Below, piece by piece: positions 8,077-16,884 of a DNA stretch of 64,000 nt. The stretch spans positions 806,001-870,000 of the forward strand of contig NZ_CP151635.1 of the NCBI RefSeq assembly GCF_038397735.1, given 5' to 3'. A model generated the notes under the pieces. That model worked only from the letters and a program-made list of their open reading frames with translations. It ran no database searches and was not told the origin of the DNA. Numbering within the stretch: position 1 is the first letter of the stretch; each line of letters begins with the position of its first letter. The translations under genes and the position numbers were made by a program. This DNA comes from Microbacterium sp. LWH13-1.2. GTDB lineage: Bacteria > Actinomycetota > Actinomycetes > Actinomycetales > Microbacteriaceae.

Positions 8077-9372
8077 GTGAGCGCAGCGGCAGAGCAGCAG
8101 GCGACGGCGAAGCTGACGATCGGCGAGACCACCGCGGAGTTCCCGCTCGTGCGCGGCACGGCGGGAACCGACAGCATCGACTTCTCGACGCTGACGCGCC
8201 AGACCGGGTACACGGGGCTCGATTACGGATTCGTCAACACGGCGTCGACGAAGTCCGCGATCACGTTCATCGACGGTGACAAGGGGATCCTGCGCTACCG
8301 CGGGTACCCGATCGAGCAGCTCGCGGGCTCGACAAGCTACCTCGAGGTCGCCTGGCTCCTGATCTACGGCGAGCTGCCCTCCGCCGCCGAGCTCGCGGAG
8401 TTCGACGAGAAGATCCGTCGGCACACGCTGCTGCACGAAGACCTCAAGCGCTTCTTCTCGGCGCTCCCGCACACGGCGCACCCGATGTCGGTGCTGTCGT
8501 CGGCGGTCGCCGCCCTGTCGACCTATTACGAGGGTCAGACCGACCCGCACAACCCCGAGCACGTCGAGCTCAATATGATCCGCATGCTCGCCAAGCTGCC
8601 GGTCATCGCGGCGTACGCGCACAAGAAGAGCGTCGGCCAGGCGTTCCTCTACCCCGACAACTCTCTCGGGTTCGTGGAGAACTTCCTCAAGCTCAACTTC
8701 GGTGTGCACTCCGAGGAGTACCAGGTCAACCCGGTCATGTCGAAGGCTCTCGAGCTCCTGCTGATCCTGCATGAGGACCACGAGCAGAACGCCTCGACGT
8801 CGACCGTGCGCCTCGTCGGGTCGACCGGTGCGAACCAGTTCGCGTCCATCTCGGCGGGTATCCAGGCTCTCTCGGGCCCCCTGCACGGTGGTGCGAACGA
8901 AGCCGTGCTCACCATGCTCGGTCAGATCCGCGACTCCGGTCAGAGCGTGTCGCGCTTCGTCGAGCGGGTGAAGAACAAGGAAGAGGGCGTGAAGCTGATG
9001 GGCTTCGGGCACCGGGTGTACAAGAACTACGACCCCCGTGCCAAGCTCGTCAAGGAAGCTGCCGGCGAAGTCCTCGCAGAGCTCGGCGTCACCGATCCGC
9101 TGCTCGACCTCGCTCAGGAGCTCGAGGAGCTCGCCCTCGCCGACGACTACTTCAAGGAGCGTCGTCTGTACCCGAACGTCGACTTCTACACCGGCGTGAT
9201 CTATAAGGCGATGGGCTTCCCGACGCGCATGTTCACCGTGCTGTTCGCGATCGGCCGCCTGCCGGGCTGGCTCGCGCAGTGGCGCGAGTTGCAGCTCGAC
9301 CCGCAGACCAAGATCGGCCGCCCGCAGCAGCTCTACACGGGATCCCCCGAGCGCACCTTCCAGACCCGCTGA
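8077..9372 (+). CDS. gltA: Citrate synthase
   Basis: This 431-residue hexameric-type citrate synthase condenses acetyl-CoA and oxaloacetate at the entry of the TCA cycle. Diagnostic segments are GDKGILRYRGYPIEQLA, the active-site His in SGPLHGGANEAV, the second His in GFGHRVYKNYDPRA, and the Asp in NVDFYTGVIYKAMGFP. The start is GTG 8077, which has a clear GAGGAGG Shine-Dalgarno sequence 5 bases upstream; an in-frame ATG at 7999 would add 26 residues but has no support. The next gene starts 11 bases after the stop. Confidence 0.97.
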   Translation: MSAAAEQQATAKLTIGETTAEFPLVRGTAGTDSIDFSTLTRQTGYTGLDYGFVNTASTKSAITFIDGDKGILRYRGYPIEQLAGSTSYLEVAWLLIYGELPSAAELAEFDEKIRRHTLLHEDLKRFFSALPHTAHPMSVLSSAVAALSTYYEGQTDPHNPEHVELNMIRMLAKLPVIAAYAHKKSVGQAFLYPDNSLGFVENFLKLNFGVHSEEYQVNPVMSKALELLLILHEDHEQNASTSTVRLVGSTGANQFASISAGIQALSGPLHGGANEAVLTMLGQIRDSGQSVSRFVERVKNKEEGVKLMGFGHRVYKNYDPRAKLVKEAAGEVLAELGVTDPLLDLAQELEELALADDYFKERRLYPNVDFYTGVIYKAMGFPTRMFTVLFAIGRLPGWLAQWRELQLDPQTKIGRPQQLYTGSPERTFQTR

Positions 9373-9383
9373 TCCGATGCGCG

Positions 9384-9854
9384 ATGCCCGTCGTCACCGC
9401 TGAGGCCGTCGTGCCGGTCGACCCGGCGACGGCCTTCGCGGTCTCGCAGACGACCGGATCCGTGCGTCGGCGCTGGGATCCGTTCATCAGCGAGCAGCAC
9501 TTCCTCGACGGTGCGGATGCCGCGGCCAAGGACGTGCGCACCTACACGCGCCAGCGATTCGGCTTCTCGATGGTGAGCCGGTACGTGTCTTACGCCCCGC
9601 CGCGGAACGTCGGCATGGTCATGGAGACGGGTCCGTGGTTCTTCACCAAGCTCGGCGGGGGCTGGCGATTCACGGAGGTGTCAGGGGGCACGCTCGCCGT
9701 CTGGAAGTACAACTTCTCGTGCCGCCCGGCGTGGATCGCTCCGATCGCCGAATGGATCGGCGTGCGCGTGCTCGGCTTCGAGATCAGGCGCCGTCTGGCA
9801 GGCTTCGTTCGAGGGTGCTCCGACCCGCAGGTGCTGGACGCCGTTCGTCGCTGA
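9384..9854 (+). CDS. SRPBCC-family (START-like) protein
   Basis: This 156-residue protein has the layout of a polyketide-cyclase/SRPBCC lipid- or ligand-binding fold: a first strand with PVDPATAFAVSQ, SVRRRWDPFISEQHFLDG, and the late GGGWRFTEVSGGTLAVWKYNF segment. The ligand is unknown. ATG 9384 lies 11 bases after gltA, so it is probably on the same transcript. A nearby ATG at 9377 is out of frame. The unit ends at the hairpin just downstream. Confidence 0.82.
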   Translation: MPVVTAEAVVPVDPATAFAVSQTTGSVRRRWDPFISEQHFLDGADAAAKDVRTYTRQRFGFSMVSRYVSYAPPRNVGMVMETGPWFFTKLGGGWRFTEVSGGTLAVWKYNFSCRPAWIAPIAEWIGVRVLGFEIRRRLAGFVRGCSDPQVLDAVRR

Positions 9855-9900
9855 GGAGCGACGAGGTCACGCCTCATCCGAGCATCGGGAGCAGGGCACG

Positions 9901-9946
9901 AAAAGGCGGGTGCCCCGACGCCTGAGCATCGGCGCACCCGCCTCGA
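9901..9946. terminator. Bidirectional hairpin between SRPBCC gene and DEAD helicase
   Basis: AGGCGGGTGC (9904-9913) pairs with GCACCCGCCT (9934-9943). An A-run precedes it on the plus strand, which becomes a U-run for the minus-strand helicase, so it mainly suits the helicase gene but can serve both. Confidence 0.75.
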
Positions 9947-9958
9947 CATGTCTGAGGG

Positions 9959-11359
9959 TCAGCGACCCTGTGAGCCGCGACCGCGTCCGCCCTGGCCACC
10001 TGAGCGGGATCCGCCCTGGCCGCCCTGACGGGATCCGGCCGTTGCGCCCTGGCCGCCCTGACCACCCGAGCGGGGGCGACGGCTGCGGCGCGACGGCGGG
10101 TTGGCGGCTGAACTGCGCTCGCCACCGGCCGGGCGCTGCTTCGACGACTGACGCTGCTGCTGCTGCTGCACAGGAGCCGGACGAACGTGCGGCGCGCGCT
10201 CGGGCACGAGCTCGGTGACGGCGTCCGACGTGAGCGGCTCGAGGGCGGCCGTGATGGCCGCCTTGCGCAGGAGGTCCTTCACATCGCGACGCTGCTCGGG
10301 CAGCACGACCGTGACGACCGTTCCGGCGGCTCCCGCACGAGCGGTGCGACCGGAGCGGTGCAGGTATGCCTTGTGCTCCATGGGCGGGTCGACGTGGACG
10401 ACGAGGTCGACGTTGTCGACGTGCACGCCGCGGGCGGCGACGTCGGTCGCGACGAGAACGCGCACTCCGCCGTCTTCGGGGTCGGACGAGAACGCGCCGA
10501 GGTTGCGCTCTCGCGCGTTCTGCGACAGGTTCCCGTGCAGGTCGACGGCAGGGATGCCCGCGGCGGTGAGCTGCTTCGCGAGCTTCTTGGCCTGGTGCTT
10601 GGTGCGGGTGAAGAGGATGCGGCGGCCGGTGCCCGAGGCGAGGTCGCGCACGAGCGTGGTCTTGTTGTCGGTCGAGTCGACCACGAGCACGCGGTGCGTC
10701 ATCTCGCCGACGGGCACGCTCTCTTCATCGACCTCGTGGCTCACGGCGTTCGAGAGGAAGCGACGCGCGAGCGTGTCGATGCCGCGGTCGAGGGTCGCGC
10801 TGAACAGCAGGCGCTGGCCACCGGTGGGGGTGGCGGTGAGGATGCGGGTGACGCCGGGCAGGAACCCGAGGTCGGCCATGTGGTCGGCCTCGTCGAGCAC
10901 GGTCACCTCGACGGCGTCGAGCTGCACGACCCGCTGCTTCATGAGGTCTTCCAGGCGGCCGGGGCACGCTACGACGATGTCGACGCCGTTGCGCATAGCC
11001 TGCTCCTGCGGGCGCTGGCTCACGCCGCCGAAGACGGTGGTGACGCGCAGGCCCTTGGCCTCGGCGAGGGGAGCGATGGTCGCGGCGATCTGCGTCGCGA
11101 GCTCACGGGTCGGAGCGAGGACGAGTCCTCGGGGGTGTCCGGGACGGCTCTTGCGCGACGAGGAGGCGAGGCGGGCGACCAGGGGGAGTGCGAAGGCGAT
11201 CGTCTTGCCGCTGCCGGTGCGGCCGCGGCCGAGGAGGTCACGTCCGCTCAGGGAATCGGGAAGCGTGTCGCGCTGAATAGCGAACGCCTCGGTCTTGCCG
11301 TCCTTTGCGAGGACGGCGGCGAGGTCGGCGGGCACGCCGAGATCGAGGAAGGAAGTCAT
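9959..11359 (-). CDS. DEAD-box RNA helicase with RGG-like basic tail
   Basis: This 466-residue ATP-dependent RNA helicase has the Q motif near residue 29, Walker A GRTGSGKT (about 46-53), PTRELATQI, DEAD in VLDEADHMADLGF, SAT, and the domain-2 motif HRSGRTARAG. The last 90 residues are a low-complexity R/G/S/Q tail with repeated GGQGG units, typical for RNA binding. I start it at ATG 11359, which has GGAGATACTTC in front, not at an ATG 7 codons upstream. The region upstream to dapD is about 225 bases with no gene and no clear promoter, so a long leader is possible, as is common in cold-inducible helicases. Confidence 0.93.
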   Translation of the reverse strand: MTSFLDLGVPADLAAVLAKDGKTEAFAIQRDTLPDSLSGRDLLGRGRTGSGKTIAFALPLVARLASSSRKSRPGHPRGLVLAPTRELATQIAATIAPLAEAKGLRVTTVFGGVSQRPQEQAMRNGVDIVVACPGRLEDLMKQRVVQLDAVEVTVLDEADHMADLGFLPGVTRILTATPTGGQRLLFSATLDRGIDTLARRFLSNAVSHEVDEESVPVGEMTHRVLVVDSTDNKTTLVRDLASGTGRRILFTRTKHQAKKLAKQLTAAGIPAVDLHGNLSQNARERNLGAFSSDPEDGGVRVLVATDVAARGVHVDNVDLVVHVDPPMEHKAYLHRSGRTARAGAAGTVVTVVLPEQRRDVKDLLRKAAITAALEPLTSDAVTELVPERAPHVRPAPVQQQQQRQSSKQRPAGGERSSAANPPSRRSRRPRSGGQGGQGATAGSRQGGQGGSRSGGQGGRGRGSQGR

Positions 11360-11584
11360 GAAGTATCTCCGAGAATGCACGCACGAACCATCGGGCCGGG
11401 TGCGGGAAGGTGGGCGACGGCGCGGGATCGCGCATCGTTTCGCCGTTCGAAATGGCCAGAACCAGGCAAGTGGCGCGGGAGCGTGTCGACGACGCAGACG
11501 TCTCGCATCGCGAGGAGCGTCGCCTTGACACTATCACGCGTCAGGCAGAGAAGCCTGGGACGTCGCCCGCCCCAGCGAGTCGCG

Positions 11585-12538
11585 TCAGGCGTGAAGCGCG
11601 TCGTTGAGGGTCACGCCGACGCCGGCGCGGCGAACCGCCTCGACCGCTCCGCTGAGCGAATTGCGACGGAACAGCAGACCGTCCTGCCCCGAGAGCTCAG
11701 CGGCCTTGACGGTCTTCTTGCCACCGTCGGCCGTGGCGGGGCCGTCGACGAGGACGACCTTGGTGCCCGCCGTGACGTAGAGACCGGCCTCCACCACGCA
11801 GTCGTCGCCGAGCGAGATGCCGATGCCGGCGTTCGCCCCGAGCAGCGTGCGAGAACCGATCGAGACGCGGTGTGCGCCGCCCCCGGACAGGGTGCCCATG
11901 ATCGAGGAGCCTCCGCCGATGTCGCTGCCGTCGCCGACGACGACGCCCTGCGAGATCCGGCCCTCGACCATCGATGATCCGAGCGTGCCGGCGTTGAAGT
12001 TCACGAAGCCCTCGTGCATGACGGTGGTACCGGGAGAGAGATGGGCGCCGAGACGGACGCGCGAGGCGTCGGCGATCCGGACGCCGGCGGGCTGCACATA
12101 GTCGCTGAGCCGGGGGAACTTGTCGAGCCCCTGCACCTGGATGCCGGCACGCTGCAGCAGCGGACGGAGTCGGGCCGCGTCATCGGGGTGCACGGGGCCG
12201 GCGTTCGTCCACGCCACATTCGGGAGATGGCCGAAGATGCCGTCGAGGTTGAGCTGGTTCGGACGCACCACCAGGTGCGACAGTGCGTGCAGGCGCAGGT
12301 AGGCGTCGACGGTCGATGCCGGTGCGGCATCCAGGTCGATCTGCAGCTGGACGGTCTCCACCGTGACGTTGCGGCGCTCGTCGGGCCCGGCCAGGGCCTC
12401 GAGGGAGGCGAGCGCGGCCGCGGCGTCTCCTGCCGACGGGGCTTCGGTGTGCACCTCGGGGAACCAGGCATCGAGAACGGTGCCGTTGCCGGAGATCGTC
12501 GAAAGTCCAGTACCCCACACGGTGCGCGCCTCAGTCAT
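11585..12538 (-). CDS. dapD: 2,3,4,5-tetrahydropyridine-2,6-dicarboxylate N-succinyltransferase
   Basis: This 317-residue enzyme is the actinobacterial DapD type, transferring succinyl from succinyl-CoA to tetrahydrodipicolinate. The C-terminal half is a left-handed beta-helix hexapeptide-repeat region ([55 protein letters not shown]). The N-terminal 110 residues match the mycobacterial-type extension. It is transcribed divergently from dapE, with both start codons preceded by TAGnnT-GGAGnC, so the pair appears coordinately expressed. Start ATG 12538 is leaderless-like. Confidence 0.96.
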   Translation of the reverse strand: MTEARTVWGTGLSTISGNGTVLDAWFPEVHTEAPSAGDAAAALASLEALAGPDERRNVTVETVQLQIDLDAAPASTVDAYLRLHALSHLVVRPNQLNLDGIFGHLPNVAWTNAGPVHPDDAARLRPLLQRAGIQVQGLDKFPRLSDYVQPAGVRIADASRVRLGAHLSPGTTVMHEGFVNFNAGTLGSSMVEGRISQGVVVGDGSDIGGGSSIMGTLSGGGAHRVSIGSRTLLGANAGIGISLGDDCVVEAGLYVTAGTKVVLVDGPATADGGKKTVKAAELSGQDGLLFRRNSLSGAVEAVRRAGVGVTLNDALHA

Positions 12539-12544
12539 GACTCC

Positions 12545-12550
12545 ACGCTA
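12545..12550 (-). promoter_or_regulatory. -10 box TAGCGT for dapD
   Basis: On the minus strand TAGCGT-GGAGTC-ATG places the box six bases before the dapD start at 12538. Confidence 0.65.
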
Positions 12551-12591
12551 TCGCGAGGAGATATGCGCGATCGCACAGATGTCGGGGTAAG

Positions 12592-12597
12592 TAGGCT
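12592..12597 (+). promoter_or_regulatory. -10 box TAGGCT for dapE
   Basis: TAGGCT-GGAGAC-ATG places the box six bases before the dapE start, mirroring the dapD promoter 41 bases away. Confidence 0.65.
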
Positions 12598-12603
12598 GGA
12601 GAC

Positions 12604-13677
12604 ATGGTGCTCGATCTGACAGCGTCCTCCGTCGACCTGACCCGCGCGATCTGCGACATCCCGAGTGTCTCGGGTGACGAGAAGACCCTCGCGGATGCCA
12701 TCGAGGAGGCGATCTCGGCCTTCGATCACCTCGAGGTGATCCGTCACGGCAACACGATCGTCGCCCGCACGAACCTCGGACGCTCACAGCGGGTCGCGAT
12801 CGCCGGTCATATCGACACGGTGCCGATCAACGACAACGTGCCGACGAAGGACATCGAGATCGACGGCGTCGCCTACCTCTGGGGGCGCGGAACCGTCGAC
12901 ATGAAGAGCGGCACCGCCGTGCAGCTCAAGCTCGCCGCCGAGCTCACCGAGCCCTCGGTCGACATCACCTGGATGTGGTACGACAACGAGGAGGTCGAGG
13001 CGTCGAAGAACGGCCTGGCGCTTCTCGCCGCGGTGCGCCCCGATCTCTTCCAGGCCGACTTCGCGATCCTCGGCGAGCCGTCGAACGGCGAGGTCGAGGG
13101 GGGCTGCAACGGCACGATGCGCGCCATCGTGCGCACCACGGGAGTCCGCGCCCACGCGGCGCGCGCCTGGATCGGCGAGAACGCGATCCATCGCGCGGCC
13201 CCGATCCTCGCTCGTCTCGCCGAGTACCGCGCGAGAGAGATCCCGGTCGACGGACTGCTCTACCGAGAGAGCATGAGTGCTGTGCGCATCGCCGGGGGAG
13301 TCGCGGGCAACGTGATCCCCGACGCCTGCGAGGTCGAGGTCAACTACCGGTTCGCGCCGAGCAAGTCCGCCGCCGACGCCGAGGCCCACATCCGCAACCT
13401 CCTCGCCGGATTCGACGTCGAGATCACGGATGCCGCAGAGGGCGCCCGCCCGGGGCTCGACGCCCCCATCGCGCAGGAGTTCGTGACCGCCGTCGGCGCC
13501 GAACCGCGCCCGAAGTACGGCTGGACCGACGTGGCGCGCTTCTCGGCCCTCGGCATCCCCGCCGTCAACTACGGCCCCGGCGACCCCCACCTCGCGCACC
13601 ACGACGAGGAGCGGGTGCCGCTCTCGCAGATCGACGCGGTCGAGCGAGGACTGCGCACGTGGCTCAGCTCGCGCTGA
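12604..13677 (+). CDS. dapE: Succinyl-diaminopimelate desuccinylase
   Basis: This 357-residue M20-family amidohydrolase removes succinate from N-succinyl-LL-diaminopimelate with a two-metal centre. Visible ligands and motifs are AGHIDTVP, WGRGTVDMKSG, the Glu pair in WYDNEEVEASK, LGEPSNGEVEGG, and the late His in LAHHDEERVP. Length fits the actinobacterial DapE clade. The gene is divergent from dapD. Its last 19 bases overlap the start of the downstream membrane protein, which suggests coupling. Confidence 0.96.
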   Translation: MVLDLTASSVDLTRAICDIPSVSGDEKTLADAIEEAISAFDHLEVIRHGNTIVARTNLGRSQRVAIAGHIDTVPINDNVPTKDIEIDGVAYLWGRGTVDMKSGTAVQLKLAAELTEPSVDITWMWYDNEEVEASKNGLALLAAVRPDLFQADFAILGEPSNGEVEGGCNGTMRAIVRTTGVRAHAARAWIGENAIHRAAPILARLAEYRAREIPVDGLLYRESMSAVRIAGGVAGNVIPDACEVEVNYRFAPSKSAADAEAHIRNLLAGFDVEITDAAEGARPGLDAPIAQEFVTAVGAEPRPKYGWTDVARFSALGIPAVNYGPGDPHLAHHDEERVPLSQIDAVERGLRTWLSSR

Positions 13678-14876
13678 CCGTCACCCGTCGTTGGGCGAGT
13701 GCTCCGCTCCCGCTGCGGATCGCGCTCGTCTATCTGACCGCTCGTGCGGTGACCACCGCTCTCATGATCGCCGCGGCGCTGCAGTCGACGTCGCTGTCGC
13801 GATTCGGCGCGGATCCCGGCCTCGCCGACTTCATCGTCGCCTGGGACGCGCAGTGGTACTGGCTCGTGGCGGAGGAGGGATACCCGTCCGACCTGCCGCT
13901 CACCGAGTCCGGCGACGTCGCCGAGAACGCCTGGGCGTTCATGCCCGTGTTCGCCTTCGCGGCCAAAGGGGTCGGCTTCCTGTTCGGGTCGTGGGGGATG
14001 GGCGCCTTCCTGCTGTCCTTCGTCGCCGGATACTTCGCGTGCCTCGCTCTGCACCGCCTGCTGCGCGATCGCCTCGGGCAGCAGGCCGCGATGTGGTCGG
14101 TCGTGTTCTTCGCGTCGGGGCCGATCGCTGCGATGTTCCAGGTCGGCTACGCGGAGACGCTCTTCCTCCTCCTGCTCTTCCTCGCACTCGACGCCACGAT
14201 CCGCCGTCGATACACGTGGCTGTACCTGCTGATCCCGATCATGGCGTTCACGCGTCCGGGCATCCTGGCCTTCGCGCTCTACCTGGGCCTGCACGGCATC
14301 CTCCGCTGGTGGCACCGGCGCGAGGACCCGCTCGCGACTCGCGAGGTCGTGCACATCGTCGCCCTCGGCGCTCTGGCCACGGTGGCCGGATTCTCGTGGC
14401 AGGTGATCGCCGGCGTCGTCACCGGAGACCCAGGGGCCTACCTCGCGACCGAGCTCTCCTGGCGTCGGAACTGGCTCGTCGGCGGGGTCGAGGGCTTCAT
14501 CCCCTTCGAGGGATGGCTCCAGGCATCCCAGTTCTGGTTCGGACAGTGGGGGCTCGCGACGTCCTGGGGGCCGGTCGTGCTCGCTCTCCTCGTGGTGACG
14601 GCCGGCGCCGCGCTGATCTACCTGCCGCAGATGCGCGCACTCGGTCCGGATCTGCGTCTGTGGAGCGCGAGCTACCTGCTCTACCTGCTCGCGGTGTTCT
14701 TCCCGCAGTCGAGCACGTTCCGGCTGCTGCTTCCCCTGAGCCCTGCCTGGGGAGCGCTCGCGGTGCCGCGGTCGCGCCTCTGGAGGGTGGGCGTCCTGGC
14801 CGCCTGTCTGGGGGGCCAGTGGGTCTGGATCTACCACGTCTATGCGCTCGGCAACACGTTCTGGCAGGTGCCGTGA
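13659..14876 (+). CDS. Polytopic membrane protein, PIG-V/mannosyltransferase-like
   Basis: This 405-residue protein has about 10 hydrophobic helices. An early periplasmic loop with FIVAWDAQWYWLVAEEGYP fits the acidic catalytic loop of GT-C glycosyltransferases of the PIG-V/mannosyltransferase type, which use polyprenyl-phosphate sugars outside the membrane. I choose GTG 13659, overlapping the end of dapE; the frame is open further upstream but only as dapE shadow. The acceptor is unknown. A transfer role in cell-wall or lipid glycans is an inference from the fold. Confidence 0.8.
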   Translation: MAQLALTVTRRWASAPLPLRIALVYLTARAVTTALMIAAALQSTSLSRFGADPGLADFIVAWDAQWYWLVAEEGYPSDLPLTESGDVAENAWAFMPVFAFAAKGVGFLFGSWGMGAFLLSFVAGYFACLALHRLLRDRLGQQAAMWSVVFFASGPIAAMFQVGYAETLFLLLLFLALDATIRRRYTWLYLLIPIMAFTRPGILAFALYLGLHGILRWWHRREDPLATREVVHIVALGALATVAGFSWQVIAGVVTGDPGAYLATELSWRRNWLVGGVEGFIPFEGWLQASQFWFGQWGLATSWGPVVLALLVVTAGAALIYLPQMRALGPDLRLWSASYLLYLLAVFFPQSSTFRLLLPLSPAWGALAVPRSRLWRVGVLAACLGGQWVWIYHVYALGNTFWQVP

Positions 14877-14972
14877 ATGTTAAGGCTTGATGCATTTCTT
14901 CATAGGGGACGTCCAGGTTCGGGTAACACCCGATAAACTGATCGCATACCACCGGAGGAAAAGGAGCCCACG

Positions 14973-15146
14973 ATGGCAGCGATGAAGCCGAGGACCGGAG
15001 ACGGACCCATGGAGGCCGTGAAAGAAGGGCGACTCATCATCGTGCGCGTCCCGCTCGAAGGAGGCGGCCGTCTGGTCGTCTCCGTGAACGACGCAGAGGC
15101 GAAGGAACTTCACGACGTGCTGGCAGCCGTCGTGGCTCCCGCCTGA
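14973..15146 (+). CDS. DUF3117 small protein
   Basis: This 57-residue protein begins MAAMKPRTGDGPMEAVKEGR and continues with IIVRVPLEGGGRLVV, a nearly invariant DUF3117 sequence found across Actinobacteria. In M. tuberculosis the equivalent gene is, as I recall, Rv1211. The function is unknown; the length and high conservation suggest a regulatory or RNA/protein-binding role. A strong Shine-Dalgarno sequence (GGAGGAAAAGGAG) precedes the ATG. The region upstream from 14877 is a 96-base leader with GATAAACT as a possible -10 box at about 14931-14938. Confidence 0.93.
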   Translation: MAAMKPRTGDGPMEAVKEGRLIIVRVPLEGGGRLVVSVNDAEAKELHDVLAAVVAPA

Positions 15147-15177
15147 TAGAACTCGAATTCGCGCACGCGGATTCACG

Positions 15178-15212
15178 AAGAGGGCGACGGATCGATGATC
15201 CGTCGCCCTCTT
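15178..15212. terminator. Bidirectional terminator between DUF3117 and methyltransferase
   Basis: AAGAGGGCGACGGATC and its exact complement form a perfect 16-bp stem with a 3-base loop. The A- and T-flanked arms let it serve both convergent genes. Confidence 0.9.
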
Positions 15213-15234
15213 TCCATCTTGGTGGTCCGATCGC

Positions 15235-15870
15235 TCAGGACTCTCCGACGCTGATCAGCTGCAGCAGGCCCTCGCCGGTCGTCGACACGGTGGCGAGCAC
15301 GGCGGACGACTCCTGCGTCTCCTGGATGAGCGAGCGATAGGCCGAGGTGACTTCGTCCCGCTGCACGGGGTCGGCGACGCGGCCCCCGCCGAGCACGCGG
15401 GGGACCAGCACCATTCCGCCGGTGCGCACGAGCCGCAGCCCGTGCTCGACGTAGTCGATGACGTTCTCGGGGTCTGCGTCGACGAGCACGATGTCGTACG
15501 ATGCCTCGTTCATGCGCGGAAGCACGTCGGCCGCGCGCCCGGTGATGAATCGCGCCTTGGTCGCCGGGATGCGCGCATCCGCGAACGCCTGACGAGCGGC
15601 GGCCAGATGCTCCGGCTCGTTGTCGATCGAGGTCAGGACGGCCTGCGGTGCACCGCGCAGCAGCCAGAGTCCCGAGACGCCCGCTCCGGTACCGATCTCG
15701 ACGATCGATCGAGCGCCTGTCGCGGCGGCCAGCACGGCGATCTGCGAACCGACGGCCGCGCTGATCGGCGACGCGCCGAGTTCGACGGCGTGCGCACGGG
15801 CGCGGGCGATCGGCGACGGCTCCACGACGGATTCGCGGATGAAACGTGCGTTCGCATCGTTCTCGCTCAT
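15235..15870 (-). CDS. SAM-dependent O-methyltransferase
   Basis: This 211-residue class I methyltransferase carries motif I IVEIGTGAGVSGLWLL, followed by TSIDNEPEHL and the acidic VDADPENVIDYV motif, characteristic of the caffeoyl-CoA/catechol O-methyltransferase family (PF01596). The substrate is unknown. It sits beside tatB, like Rv1220c in M. tuberculosis, but no sigE, rseA or htrA genes lie between them here. A GAGAAT box six bases before ATG 15870 is a weaker form of the leaderless pattern. Confidence 0.88.
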   Translation of the reverse strand: MSENDANARFIRESVVEPSPIARARAHAVELGASPISAAVGSQIAVLAAATGARSIVEIGTGAGVSGLWLLRGAPQAVLTSIDNEPEHLAAARQAFADARIPATKARFITGRAADVLPRMNEASYDIVLVDADPENVIDYVEHGLRLVRTGGMVLVPRVLGGGRVADPVQRDEVTSAYRSLIQETQESSAVLATVSTTGEGLLQLISVGES

Positions 15871-15947
15871 TGCCTGATTCTCCCGACTGAGATGTGTGTT
15901 CTCCCAGGGTATGCGCTCGGTGCGCGGCGCACGGGCAGGCGCGGCGG

Positions 15948-15953
15948 TAGCCT
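15948..15953 (+). promoter_or_regulatory. -10 box TAGCCT for tatB
   Basis: TAGCCT-GGACAG-ATG places the box six bases before the tatB start at 15960. Confidence 0.65.
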
Positions 15954-15959
15954 GGACAG

Positions 15960-16346
15960 ATGCAGTTCGGGATCACCTTCGAAAAGCTGCTGCTTATCGG
16001 TCTGATCGCTGTGCTGCTCATCGGACCGGAGCGGCTGCCGCGCTACGCCGAGAGCGTCGCCAAGCTCGCTCGACGTGCCGGCGAGTTCCTGCGGGACACC
16101 AAGTCGCGCGTCCGTGACGAGATGGGCCCCGAGATCGACGACGTCGACTGGCGCAAGCTCGATCCCCGGCAGTACGACCCGCGGCGGATCATCCGGGATG
16201 CGCTCTTCGAGGACGACCCCGCACCTGGGCAGGCTCGCGCGGAGACCGTCGTCGCGGAGCCCGCGGTGAAGCCCGTGCACACGCCCAGGGTGCGACCGGA
16301 GTTCTCGAACTCGAGTCCTCCGCCGTACGACCCCGAAGCCACCTGA
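15960..16346 (+). CDS. tatB: Twin-arginine translocase subunit TatB
   Basis: This 128-residue protein has one N-terminal transmembrane helix (about residues 6-22), then the conserved hinge and amphipathic helix (GPERLPRYAESVAKLARRAG), and a Pro-rich cytoplasmic tail. This is the TatB form of the Tat system, with the Glu-23/Pro-22 pair of the GPERLP motif. It exports folded proteins across the membrane with TatC, which is not in the window. The length fits actinobacterial TatB. Start ATG 15960 is leaderless-like. Confidence 0.92.
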   Translation: MQFGITFEKLLLIGLIAVLLIGPERLPRYAESVAKLARRAGEFLRDTKSRVRDEMGPEIDDVDWRKLDPRQYDPRRIIRDALFEDDPAPGQARAETVVAEPAVKPVHTPRVRPEFSNSSPPPYDPEAT

Positions 16347-16401
16347 ACCCGAAGCCGTCTGAACCCCGATCCTGAACCGGGCCCTGAACTGAGGGCTGCG
16401 C

Positions 16402-16884
16402 TCAGCCGATCCGTGTGCGCAGCCGCGCGATGTCGGCGTCACTCAGCAGCGCCCGCGGTATCGCCGTGATCGCCGACGCGCCGCGCAGTTTGAGCAGCAC
16501 CGCATCCGTACCTGCGCGCATGCTCTGGAAGGTGCGGTACTCGATGTCCGACGAACGGCTGCCTGCGCCGATGTGCAGAGCGCTCTCGCCGAGGCGCACC
16601 CAGACCACGGTTCCCGGGGGTGTGGCGGCTCGTACCGCGCGTCGTGCTCCCACGATCGTCATCACGACGGCATACACCATCAGGGCGATGCTCGCGACGG
16701 GAAGCAGCCCCGAGAGCCCGACGCTTCCTCCGGACGCGCTCAGGTTCAGGATGCTCAGCGCGAGCGCTGCGGTGAGAGCGATCCACATGACGATCGCCGC
16801 AGGGCGGGTGAGAGCGTAGACCGCGGCGTCACGGGCCATACCTTTCAGCAGCCGCTCATCGACGGTGAGTGCCATCTGCCGCAC
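16402..16884 (-). CDS. Membrane protein with YcxB-like C-terminal domain
   Basis: This protein of 157 or 160 residues has two hydrophobic helices (about residues 30-47 and 62-79 of the longer form) followed by an all-beta region (GTVVWVRLGESALHIGAG, EYRTFQSMRAG) that looks like the YcxB/PH-type domain. The function is unknown. GTG 16884 directly follows the mrp stop; ATG 16875, nine bases on, is an alternative. Neither has a convincing Shine-Dalgarno sequence. It is the last gene of the MgtE-N/DUF1003/mrp operon. Confidence 0.7.
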   Translation of the reverse strand: MRQMALTVDERLLKGMARDAAVYALTRPAAIVMWIALTAALALSILNLSASGGSVGLSGLLPVASIALMVYAVVMTIVGARRAVRAATPPGTVVWVRLGESALHIGAGSRSSDIEYRTFQSMRAGTDAVLLKLRGASAITAIPRALLSDADIARLRTRIG

